Source of the DNA: Desulfobacterales bacterium
Lineage (GTDB): Bacteria; Desulfobacterota; Desulfobacteria; Desulfobacterales; UBA11574
Assembly: GCA_030145595.1 (NCBI GenBank)
Contig: JAQYVG010000148.1
Coordinates: 1 to 8,541 of the forward strand
DNA length: 8,541 nucleotides
Direction: 5' to 3'
This document shows positions 1 through 6,140 of the stretch, one piece after another. The notes below the pieces were generated by a model. That model had not been told where the DNA came from and ran no database searches. It saw nothing but the letters and a program-made list of their open reading frames with translations. The translations under genes and the position numbers were made by a program. Position 1 is the stretch's first letter. Each line of letters starts with the position of its first letter.

Positions 1-13
1 TGTCAGATTTCAT
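1..13 (-). CDS. Possible start of a divergent gene, cut by the window edge
   Basis: An ATG on the minus strand (complement of 11-13) opens a frame of four codons (M-K-S-D) before the window ends. A weak Shine-Dalgarno-like GTGAG lies at 20-24 with 6 nt spacing, and a sigma70-like promoter lies just upstream (43-72). Nothing can be said about the product. The call rests only on this start/RBS/promoter arrangement and could easily be chance in AT-rich DNA. Confidence 0.25.
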
Positions 14-42
14 ATTTTACTCACATCAATTTAATTTTTTAT

Positions 43-72
43 TACATACACACTATCGCTGTTGATTGTCAA
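43..72 (-). promoter_or_regulatory. Candidate sigma70 promoter directed leftward
   Basis: Read on the minus strand, a perfect -35 TTGACA (complement of 67-72) is followed after 18 nt by TATGTA (complement of 43-48), a weak -10. Transcription would start near 36, about 23 nt before the possible ATG at 13. The -35 box is convincing, the -10 box is not. Confidence 0.35.
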
Positions 73-152
73 CTGCTATCAGATTCGTAATCGTTCAGCC
101 ACAAAGACACGAAGACGCCAAAGATTATAATACTAATTTAAATTGTCCGCTT

Positions 153-200
153 GGTTTTATTGGTTTAATTAGTTTTATTTGTTAACAAACCAATTTAACC
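153..200. repeat. Stem-loop of the 'TTTTATTGGTT' family
   Basis: Positions 153-166 (ggttttattggttt) pair with 187-200 (aaaccaatttaacc) at 12 of 14 positions around a 20-nt AT-rich loop. A close relative of the same sequence recurs just after the first large gene, at 3116-3133, so it appears to be a dispersed repeat rather than a gene-specific signal. Confidence 0.45.
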
Positions 201-219
201 GGGGTGCCTTTCAGCCGTC

Positions 220-260
220 GCAGCTACTTTGGCGAAGTCGGCAGCTACTATGCGAAATCG
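220..260. repeat. Two-copy tandem repeat of about 21 bp
   Basis: Unit 220-240 (gcagctactttggcgaagtcg) begins with the same gcagctact as unit 241-260, and the two continue as tggcgaagtcg versus tgcgaaatcg with one gap. It sits inside the larger inverted-repeat element. No protein-coding explanation is apparent. Confidence 0.45.
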
Positions 261-315
261 GCTTGTGGCTTAGTGGCTGAACTGTTACGATTTTATTTTG
301 AAAAATGAATGTTTC

Positions 316-344
316 TTGACAGATGCTGAATTAAATCATATGAA
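316..344 (+). promoter_or_regulatory. sigma70-type promoter for the caspase-like gene
   Basis: A perfect -35 TTGACA (316-321) is followed after exactly 17 nt by TATGAA (339-344), matching the -10 consensus at 4 of 6 positions in an AT-rich context. The start site would be near 351, giving a leader of about 56 nt before the ATG at 407. It lies just outside the repeat element at 85-290. Confidence 0.6.
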
Positions 345-406
345 TATAAATTCGTTGAGCCCTCCCATCTTCGTAAATACAACTCATACTAAAGAAATGG
401 GCTCTG

Positions 407-3106
407 ATGACCGCACAAAAATCGATTAAAGCTATTGTTTGCGTTTTTTTGTTTATCTTACTGGCAATCCTGGCCTCGGAAGGACTCTCAGCCCTATCAA
501 AAGTAAAAGCAACAGGTAAAAATCATGCGCTCATTATCGGAATCAACAACTACAAAAACTGGACTAAATTACAAAGTCCTGCAAAAGATGCTGTAGCGAT
601 TGCCGACGTTCTGGTCCAAAAATATAATTTCAGAAAGTCCAATATCACTCTTTTGACCGATAATTCCAAAGAAAAACCGACCCTGATAAATATTCTCACC
701 AGCCTGGGGAAATACACCAGCGAGCTCACCGAAAAAGACAATCTTTTTGTATTTTTCTCCGGGCAAAGCACGGAAGACGAAAAGGGTGAAACGTACTGGA
801 TTCCCATTGACGGCAAGAAAAAATCAAAATTTACATGGTTGAAGCATTCGGCTCTTATCGAAGAGTTTTTTGTTTCTGAAACTTTCAAAGCCAAGAACCT
901 GTTGATCATCACCGACACCCCCTTTAAACGCAAACTTATCAGAAGATATGAGAATCCCGTAACGCTGGACAATCTACGCTATGAGGAAAAGATTTTAGAA
1001 GCAGCATCCAGAAATTCCCGGGAAGTCATTGCTTTCGGCGACCAGCACTGGCCTGGAAGCAATAATACAAACGGAATGGGCCTTTTTGCATATTATATAC
1101 ATAAATTATTATTGGAAAACGACTTTGAGATTATCGATTTTGAAAATCTTATTTTTCTTTTTGATGATGCCGTCCCATTTACCATCGCCAAAATCGCAGG
1201 GACAAAGTTGCAGGCCGGCCGGCTGAAGACACCCTCGGCCAAAAAAGGGCAGTTTGTTTTAGCCAGGCTGGCACCTTCGCCGGTTGTCGACATCATAGAT
1301 GCGGTTGTAACCCCGGAAAAGGGCTACCCGGGTGACAAGTTCACGGTAGCAGCCAAAACCAATGGAGCGGCCAGCGAAGTTTACCTCGAAGTTAACGGCA
1401 AGAAGCATTTCATGCAGGGAGCCGGCACCGAGTGGCAATACAGCCTGAAAATCGACAAGCTGGGGAAGACCCCATTCATAGTAGCTGCAATCAACCCCAA
1501 TGACATTGAAGGTAAACTTCGCAAAGGGCGCATTACGACAATAAAACCGCGGGCACCGGTCGTCAATGTAAAGCAAGTAAGCATAGATCCCAAGAAGGGC
1601 TTTGGAGGAGACAAGTATCGTTTCACGGCTACGACAGAGACTCCGGCCACCGGCGTCTATTTGATTGTCAAGGACAAACGCTTTAAAATGAGTGGTTCCG
1701 GCACCAGCTGGACTCTGGCTCAAAATATCGATCATATAGGAACCGTTAATTTCTCCGCAGTCTCAACGAATGTAGATGGAGTCGAAGGCCGTTCCAAAGA
1801 CGGAACTATTTTACTGGAAGCCGGCATCAGCAACGTGATTGCAATCAAACCGAAGCCTGAAACCGGCTATGCCGGCGAAGAGTTTATGATCAGCGTCAAG
1901 ACCGACCGGATTGCCGCCGGCGTCTCCCTTAAAATGGACGGCAAGGTTTATCCCATGGAAGGCTCCGGCAGCAGCTGGTATTACAAAAAACTGATCCCTG
2001 ATATCGGAACCAAACAATTCACTGTAATAGCCAAAAACATCAAAGGTCAAACCGGCAGTTCCCTCGGCGGAAAAATAGTGACCAAGAAAAGCCCGCTGCC
2101 CATACCTGACGTTGCCGCGGTCGACGTCAGTGTCGTCAGCCCCGGCAAAGGATACACCGGAGACAGCTTTGCCATCAAGGCCAACACCTCGGCACCTTCA
2201 GATAAGGTCTATGTTGATATCGACGGCAAGCAGTTTGCCATGAAAGGTACCGGTACCCAATGGAATTACGTGGCCCGGATCGACAAACTGGGCCTCAGCA
2301 AGTACAGCGTAACTGCCAGAAACAAAGACGGGGTTCAGGGACAGCCCAAAACCGGTGAGATAAAAACCACCAAAGAACCCGCTCTGCAGGTCAATGTCAT
2401 CACGGCGGCGGTCAGCCCCAAAACAGGAGATTTGCAAAAGAGATTTACATTCTCTGCCAAGACCGACAGGCCTGCTAAGGCAGTATCTATTATGATCGGT
2501 AAAAAGCGTTACGGCATGACCGGCAAAGGGACCGAATGGCAACTGAGCAAAAAAATAGATCAAACCGGAACCATAGATTTTACAGTAGTTGCCAGAAATG
2601 AAGATAACACCGAAGGCGGCTTTAAAACCGCCGCAGTCAAGGTTGTCAAACAACGCTTCAAAAAGAATGCCGATGGAACAATAACCGACAACCTTACCGG
2701 CAAAACCAGAAATCGCTTTGCAGATAACAAGGACGGGACCGTCACCGATCTGCTCACCAGTATCATGTGGATGCAGAAGCCCAAACAGATTGCCGAGACA
2801 TATGAAGATGCCGTCGAATTCTGCCGCGACCTTAAATACAAAGGCTTGTCCGGATGGAGACTGCCGACGATTTCCGAATTGAAAAAAATTTCCGACAAAA
2901 AGCAACAGAACCCGGCTTTGCCCTTGAACAACCCTTTTATCGGAGTGCTCACTCATCTGGGCTATTGGTCGAAAACAAAACATAAGTTCGGCCCCAAATA
3001 TGTTTATAAGATGGACCTGTGGTTCGGTAGGGTCGGATACCAGAAAAAGGAAGATAATGCCATTGTCTGGCCGGTTCGATACGCTGAAATATCTGAAACG
3101 GGGTAA
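407..3106 (+). CDS. Exported caspase-fold protein (catalytic residues lost) with five Ig-like repeats and a C-terminal DUF1566/Lcl_C domain
   Basis: Residues 7-29 are a hydrophobic signal peptide or membrane anchor. Residues 38-287 look like a peptidase C14 (caspase/metacaspase) domain: NHALIIGINNY at 39-49, the FVFFSG strand at 114-119, and LLIITD at 165-170. The usual catalytic His after SG is Gln120 (followed by Ser121, not Gly), and the usual Cys after the D-x pair is Pro172. There is no cysteine anywhere in the domain; the protein has only C12 and C806. It should therefore not be an active cysteine protease. Residues about 292-747 hold five repeats, each with a G-x-G-(T/S)-x-W signature (Trp343, 435, 524, 619, 711), probably Ig-like. 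Residues about 751-893 match DUF1566/Lcl_C: two DGT(I/V)TD motifs, W788, GWRLPTISEL at 816-825, YWS at 853-855. The ATG at 407 has a weak ribosome site. An ATG at 397 is in another frame and soon stops. The likely role is periplasmic or surface binding or scaffolding. Confidence 0.85.
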   Translation: MTAQKSIKAIVCVFLFILLAILASEGLSALSKVKATGKNHALIIGINNYKNWTKLQSPAKDAVAIADVLVQKYNFRKSNITLLTDNSKEKPTLINILTSLGKYTSELTEKDNLFVFFSGQSTEDEKGETYWIPIDGKKKSKFTWLKHSALIEEFFVSETFKAKNLLIITDTPFKRKLIRRYENPVTLDNLRYEEKILEAASRNSREVIAFGDQHWPGSNNTNGMGLFAYYIHKLLLENDFEIIDFENLIFLFDDAVPFTIAKIAGTKLQAGRLKTPSAKKGQFVLARLAPSPVVDIIDAVVTPEKGYPGDKFTVAAKTNGAASEVYLEVNGKKHFMQGAGTEWQYSLKIDKLGKTPFIVAAINPNDIEGKLRKGRITTIKPRAPVVNVKQVSIDPKKGFGGDKYRFTATTETPATGVYLIVKDKRFKMSGSGTSWTLAQNIDHIGTVNFSAVSTNVDGVEGRSKDGTILLEAGISNVIAIKPKPETGYAGEEFMISVKTDRIAAGVSLKMDGKVYPMEGSGSSWYYKKLIPDIGTKQFTVIAKNIKGQTGSSLGGKIVTKKSPLPIPDVAAVDVSVVSPGKGYTGDSFAIKANTSAPSDKVYVDIDGKQFAMKGTGTQWNYVARIDKLGLSKYSVTARNKDGVQGQPKTGEIKTTKEPALQVNVITAAVSPKTGDLQKRFTFSAKTDRPAKAVSIMIGKKRYGMTGKGTEWQLSKKIDQTGTIDFTVVARNEDNTEGGFKTAAVKVVKQRFKKNADGTITDNLTGKTRNRFADNKDGTVTDLLTSIMWMQKPKQIAETYEDAVEFCRDLKYKGLSGWRLPTISELKKISDKKQQNPALPLNNPFIGVLTHLGYWSKTKHKFGPKYVYKMDLWFGRVGYQKKEDNAIVWPVRYAEISETG
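1280..2647 (+). repeat. Five in-frame protein repeats of about 90 residues
   Basis: Within the caspase-like protein, repeats run approximately over residues 292-380, 386-471, 475-560, 570-656 and 661-747. Each follows the pattern P-x-x-G-(Y/F)-x-G-(D/E)-x-F, then a K-T segment, V-Y-L-x-(V/I)-D-G-K, M-x-G-x-G-T-x-W, I-D-x-(I/L)-G, and A-x-N-x-D-G-x-x-G. The Trp-to-Trp spacing is 92, 89, 95 and 92. Repeat 5 has lost the G-Y-x-G-D turn. The length and beta-rich pattern suggest Ig-like extracellular modules (inference). The copies have diverged, so the array is old rather than recently expanded. Confidence 0.8.
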
Positions 3107-3115
3107 CAATTCAGT

Positions 3116-3133
3116 TTTATTGGTTAAATTGGT
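3116..3133. repeat. Second copy of the 'TTTTATTGGTT' repeat
   Basis: The stretch ttttattggttaaattgg, 10 bases after the caspase-like gene's stop codon, combines both arms of the stem-loop seen at 153-200: ttttattggtt as in the left arm, and ggttaaattgg as the complement of the right arm. Near-identical sequence on both sides of one gene suggests a dispersed repeat family. Confidence 0.4.
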
Positions 3134-3150
3134 CATATAAAAACGACCGC

Positions 3151-3316
3151 TGCGCTTGAAGAGCGCTTCGCTTTAGGATCGCTTTGCTTAAGGGGAAAAA
3201 GGACTGAGCGCTTCGCTTGAGGAGCACTGCGTTTGAGGAGTGGCCTGGCGGCCTTGAGGGATATTGATAAAAATACTTTTTTTCTCAAGCGACGCGTTCT
3301 TCAAGCATAGCACTCC
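3151..3316. repeat. Degenerate 18-bp repeat array with inverted copies
   Basis: The unit gagcgcttcgcttgagga occurs at 3206-3223, with 17/18 identity at 3161-3178 and 15/18 at 3222-3239. Partial relatives lie at 3151-3160, 3179-3193 and 3238-3260. Two inverted copies follow: 3284-3299 pairs with 3206-3221 at 14 of 16 positions, and the complement of 3298-3315 matches the unit at 14 of 18. The region could fold into a large hairpin with a T7 run in its loop (3277-3283). It occupies most of the 288-base gap between the caspase-like gene and the phosphatase operon. Reading frames through it are short and broken, so it is not coding. Confidence 0.6.
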
Positions 3317-3317
3317 A

Positions 3318-3345
3318 ATGACAAATGACTTTTGCATACTATAAC
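3318..3345 (+). promoter_or_regulatory. Candidate sigma70 promoter of the phosphatase-kinase operon
   Basis: ATGACA at 3318-3323 (5 of 6 to the -35 consensus) and TATAAC at 3340-3345 (5 of 6 to the -10 consensus) are separated by 16 nt. The predicted start site, near 3352, leaves a leader of about 43 nt to the ATG at 3395. It lies directly after the 18-bp repeat array. Its presence argues that the phosphatase and kinase can be transcribed independently of the caspase-like gene. Confidence 0.5.
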
Positions 3346-3371
3346 CTTAGTGGCTTAATGACTTTGTGGCT
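3346..3371 (-). repeat. Dispersed 'AGCCACAAAG / AGCCACTAAG' repeat copy
   Basis: On the minus strand this reads as agccacaaag, six bases, then agccactaag. The first 10-mer is identical to 97-106, and the second is identical to the complement of 269-278 in the upstream element. It sits in the leader of the phosphatase gene. Such sequences are typical dispersed intergenic repeats of unknown function. Confidence 0.45.
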
Positions 3372-3394
3372 ATAAAAACAGAAGAAAGAAAATC

Positions 3395-4195
3395 ATGCTT
3401 TCCGTAACAATTGGATCAGCATCGCACATCGGAATGGAAAAAGCCGAAAACCAGGACTATTGCTCCTATCATATACCCGCAAGCGGTGCTGAAAGCAAAA
3501 AAGGAACCCTGCTGGCGTTAGCCGACGGCATGGGAGGCATGGGAGGGGGATCCCTGGCTTCAAGAATTGCTGTTGATTCGCTCATGGAAACATATTATAA
3601 TGATAAATCTGATAATGTGATGGAATCATTGACCAAGGCGTTTCTCAAAGCCAACAAGCAGGTCATAGACAAAGGCGCAGAACACGTTGAAACCGCCAGG
3701 ATGGGCTCTACCCTTACTGCGGTGGTTATTACAAAAAACAAAATGTATTACTCCCACGTGGGAGACAGCCGGGGTTATCTTCTTTACGGAAACGAAATCA
3801 CCCAGTTTACCGAAGACCATTCCTATGTAACAAGTATGGTCAAGGCCGGCGTTATTACCGCAGAAGAAGCCGAGACGCATCCTGATCGGCATGTCATTAC
3901 CAAAGCCATCGGCCTTAAGGCCGAGCTGACAGTCGATGCAGCCCCGATCGACCGGCATCTTGAAAAGAATTTGTATATACTGCTGTGCTGTGACGGCCTG
4001 CATGGTGTTGTTTCCGATGAAATCATTGTCAGTACCCTAAACGAATACCGGGAACCTGATGTTGTGGCTGAAAAGCTGGTGGACAAAGCCAATGAAAACG
4101 GCGGACCTGATAATATCACCGTTCTGATTGCGAGAATAGACAAGGTTGATTTGATTTCGAGCGTCACAAACAGACTTTTAGATCTTGTGAGGTAA
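3395..4195 (+). CDS. PP2C-family (PPM) Ser/Thr protein phosphatase
   Basis: This cytoplasmic, metal-dependent phosphatase of 266 residues should remove phosphate from Ser/Thr residues, most likely on the adjacent kinase and its substrates. PPM motifs appear in order: G13 and NQD at 19-21, the metal-binding ADGMGG at 43-48, GST at 104-106, HVGDSR at 121-126, TEDHS at 139-143, CCDG at 198-201 (metal-binding D200), and GGPDNITV at 236-243 with D239. All expected metal-ligand aspartates are visible. The position usually held by the phosphate-binding Arg before the N-(E/Q)-D motif is Lys16, a conservative change. The length is normal for stand-alone bacterial PrpC/PppA/Stp-type enzymes, and there is no signal peptide or membrane segment. 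The ATG at 3395 has only a weak purine-rich ribosome site (gaagaaagaaa). The gene overlaps the kinase's ribosome site, so the two are almost certainly co-transcribed. Confidence 0.93.
   Translation: MLSVTIGSASHIGMEKAENQDYCSYHIPASGAESKKGTLLALADGMGGMGGGSLASRIAVDSLMETYYNDKSDNVMESLTKAFLKANKQVIDKGAEHVETARMGSTLTAVVITKNKMYYSHVGDSRGYLLYGNEITQFTEDHSYVTSMVKAGVITAEEAETHPDRHVITKAIGLKAELTVDAAPIDRHLEKNLYILLCCDGLHGVVSDEIIVSTLNEYREPDVVAEKLVDKANENGGPDNITVLIARIDKVDLISSVTNRLLDLVR
4189..4193 (+). promoter_or_regulatory. Ribosome binding site of the kinase, overlapping the phosphatase stop codon
   Basis: GAGGT lies 8 nt before the ATG at 4202, and its last base is the first base of the phosphatase TAA (4193-4195). 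This fixes the kinase start and suggests translational coupling of the pair. Confidence 0.7.
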
Positions 4196-4201
4196 TTAAA
4201 A

Positions 4202-6091
4202 ATGATCAACGAACAATTGGGTGACTATCTGATTACCAAGTCGCTGGGAAAAGGAGGCTTCGGCAGTGTCTGGGAAGCTACGTCCGAGGACGGCTCTACG
4301 GTGGCCCTGAAAGTCCTCAATCCCCAGGTTCTGGAAAACTCAAAAGTCGTACGCAAGTTTTTTCACGAAGCAATGATCCTGGCCAAACTGGATCATCCCA
4401 ATATATGCAGGCTCATGGAATTTTTTCCAGATGGAGAAAACTACTGTATTGTCATGGAATACGTCAAGGGCGTTGAATTAAAAAAACTTATCGCCCAGCG
4501 CCAAGGTCCCCTGCCCTTTGACCCGGCCTACAATATCGCCACACATTGCCTGGATGCCTTTCAGTACGCCCATAAAAACGGAATTTTGCACCGCGATATC
4601 AAGCCGGCCAACATTATGATCAACGAGGATCATGTTCCCAAAATCATGGATTTCGGGATCGCCAAAATGGGCACGACGGCCTCCCACGATACCGCCGCCA
4701 GTATGCTGTCAATTCATTACGTTCCCCCGGAACGCTTTGACAGGGGCACGGAAATCGACGTCCGCGCCGATATCTATTCCCTGGCCCTGGTGTTCTACGA
4801 GATGTTTGCCGGCCGCAGACCCTTTAGCGCCACTGAAACGTCCCAGATTATGTTCAGCCACATGAACGAAATCCCGGATCCCCCTAATAAGTACGCCAAA
4901 CATCTGCCGGCTGAAATCAGCCAGGCTATTGCCAAGGCCCTTGAAAAGGATCCTGACGATCGTTTTAGTGATTTTGCGGAATTCAGCCGGGCCATGCAGA
5001 TCGATGAGGCTACTCACGATGATGTCACCATGATCTTCGATGAAACTCTTTTGGATCCGGTCCTTGATATCGAAGCCGCCAAAGAAATAGAAGTTGTGGA
5101 CGATGTCGTCGCTGTAAAAAAGAAGTCTCCCATGGGGTTGATCGCTGCAGTTTTGGCTGTTTTGGTGATCGCCGGAGCCGCCGCTGTCTATATTCTCAAC
5201 GGGAATAATGGACCGCCGCCGCCGCCACCGGAAGAAATCGAAATCGGGGTGAAAAACAGTAAAGATTTTTATGAAATCATTTATCCCGGCGACGAAAGTG
5301 TCATGGTACTGATCAAAAATGGTGAATTCACCATGGGCTCGGATAATTACTCGGCTGAAAAACCGCCACAGAAAATATACATGGACAAATACTACATTGA
5401 TAAATACCTGGTCTCCAATCAGCAATATCAAAAATTCGTCGAGTCTACCCAGTATGTAACAGATGCTGAAAAAGAAGGTAGTGGATTGGTGAGAATCGGC
5501 CGGCGCTGGAAAAAAATACCGGAAGCCAGCTGGAAAAAACCGGATGGATTGACAGAGATCGAAGGCAATGAAGATCACCCGGTGTCCCAGGTTTCCTATA
5601 ACGACGCCTCAAGTTATTGCCAATGGACCGGCAAGGACCTGCCTACAGAGGCCCAGTGGGAAAAGGCCGCCCGGGGCCCTGACGGCAACGAATACCCCTG
5701 GGGCGGCTCGGAGCCGGATGATACTACGGCTAACTATGATAATATCATCGGCGCTACCACACCGATAACCGAATACGATAAAGGCCAGAGCCATTACGGC
5801 CTGCAAGACATGGGCGGCAACGTGTATCAATGGATTAAAGACTGGTATGCAACCGGCGAAAGGGCCGCTAAAAATCCCGTTGGACCGGAAACAGGGGAGG
5901 AGCACGTCATCAAAGGAGGGTCCTTTATGGAAGGCTCCGAAAGTCTGCGATCAGCCAACCGGGACCGTTATCCGGTCAATTACAGCAGCTTTCTGTTCGG
6001 TTTCCGCTGCGCGGCCAAATATCCACTTCCCGATGATAAACTGGAAGTGATGAAAAAATTATCAACCGAAAAATTGGGAGCCAAAGAATAA
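4202..6091 (+). CDS. Transmembrane Ser/Thr protein kinase with periplasmic FGE-sulfatase-like domain
   Basis: Residues 9-265 form a complete Hanks-type kinase: Gly loop GKGGFG at 16-21, VALK with Lys37, Glu56, HRDIKPAN at 130-137 (catalytic Asp132), DFG at 150-152, PPE (APE position) at 175-177, and D190 in the DIYSL segment. All key residues are present and it is an RD kinase, so it should be active. An acidic juxtamembrane stretch (267-305) is followed by Lys306-308, a membrane helix at about 312-332, six prolines at 338-343, then an FGE-sulfatase-like domain (about 366-605) placed outside the membrane by the positive-inside rule. FGE signatures are GEFTMGS at 374-380, LPTEAQWEKAARG at 480-492, GLQDMGGNVYQW at 533-544, KGGSF at 571-575 and GFRCA at 600-604. 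The redox-active cysteines of true FGE align by eye with Ser579 and Ser584, so formylglycine formation is unlikely. C473 and C603 remain, matching a structural disulfide in the family. It probably senses an envelope ligand and signals with the upstream phosphatase. Confidence 0.93.
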   Translation: MINEQLGDYLITKSLGKGGFGSVWEATSEDGSTVALKVLNPQVLENSKVVRKFFHEAMILAKLDHPNICRLMEFFPDGENYCIVMEYVKGVELKKLIAQRQGPLPFDPAYNIATHCLDAFQYAHKNGILHRDIKPANIMINEDHVPKIMDFGIAKMGTTASHDTAASMLSIHYVPPERFDRGTEIDVRADIYSLALVFYEMFAGRRPFSATETSQIMFSHMNEIPDPPNKYAKHLPAEISQAIAKALEKDPDDRFSDFAEFSRAMQIDEATHDDVTMIFDETLLDPVLDIEAAKEIEVVDDVVAVKKKSPMGLIAAVLAVLVIAGAAAVYILNGNNGPPPPPPEEIEIGVKNSKDFYEIIYPGDESVMVLIKNGEFTMGSDNYSAEKPPQKIYMDKYYIDKYLVSNQQYQKFVESTQYVTDAEKEGSGLVRIGRRWKKIPEASWKKPDGLTEIEGNEDHPVSQVSYNDASSYCQWTGKDLPTEAQWEKAARGPDGNEYPWGGSEPDDTTANYDNIIGATTPITEYDKGQSHYGLQDMGGNVYQWIKDWYATGERAAKNPVGPETGEEHVIKGGSFMEGSESLRSANRDRYPVNYSSFLFGFRCAAKYPLPDDKLEVMKKLSTEKLGAKE

Positions 6092-6097
6092 CGGTCA

Positions 6098-6118
6098 GCC
6101 TCTTAGGCACAAAGAGGC
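6098..6118 (+). repeat. Small hairpin after the kinase stop codon
   Basis: gcctctt (6098-6104) pairs perfectly with aagaggc (6112-6118) around a 7-nt loop that contains cacaaag-like sequence. It is 7 bases after the kinase stop, but no T run follows directly, so calling it a terminator is weak. It may instead be another member of the CACAAAG repeat family. Confidence 0.35.
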
Positions 6119-6140
6119 ATGAAAATATCTTCTTTAAATC

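Larger units (their letters stand above)
85..290. repeat. Repeat element bounded by imperfect 18-bp inverted repeats (MITE-like or REP-like)
   Basis: Positions 85-102 and the reverse complement of 273-290 match at 16 of 18 positions, including the perfect 10-mer gttcagccac. The ends carry the 'GCCACAAAG / GCCACTAAG' type of sequence that is common between genes in delta-proteobacterial genomes. Inside are a stem-loop (153-200) and a short tandem repeat (220-260). No reading frame of note lies inside, so it would be non-autonomous. Target-site duplications were not identified, so mobility is unproven. It fills most of the 406-base leader before the first gene. Confidence 0.5.

Noticed and set aside
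397..429. Upstream ATG at 397 as start of the caspase-like gene
   Set aside because: It is in a different frame and reaches a TAA at 427-429.
2198..3136. Long minus-strand open frame opposite the end of the caspase-like gene
   Set aside because: It lies wholly over a well-supported gene, and its translation resembles no domain I know. The plus frame has clear repeats and DUF1566 motifs.
3151..3316. CRISPR array
   Set aside because: The units are 18 bp and degenerate, abut or overlap, occur in both orientations and have no unique spacers of constant length.
4709..5578. Minus-strand open frame of 289 codons inside the kinase gene
   Set aside because: Its translation is a low-complexity Phe/Ile/Asp-rich shadow of the kinase frame, with no start signals.
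5297..6016. Diversity-generating retroelement target (FGE/C-type-lectin-like domain)
   Set aside because: No reverse transcriptase, template repeat or adenine-biased variable repeat is visible in the window.
3395..6091. Type VI secretion regulatory pair (PppA/PpkA)
   Set aside because: The phosphatase-kinase order is compatible, but no secretion component or FHA protein is nearby.
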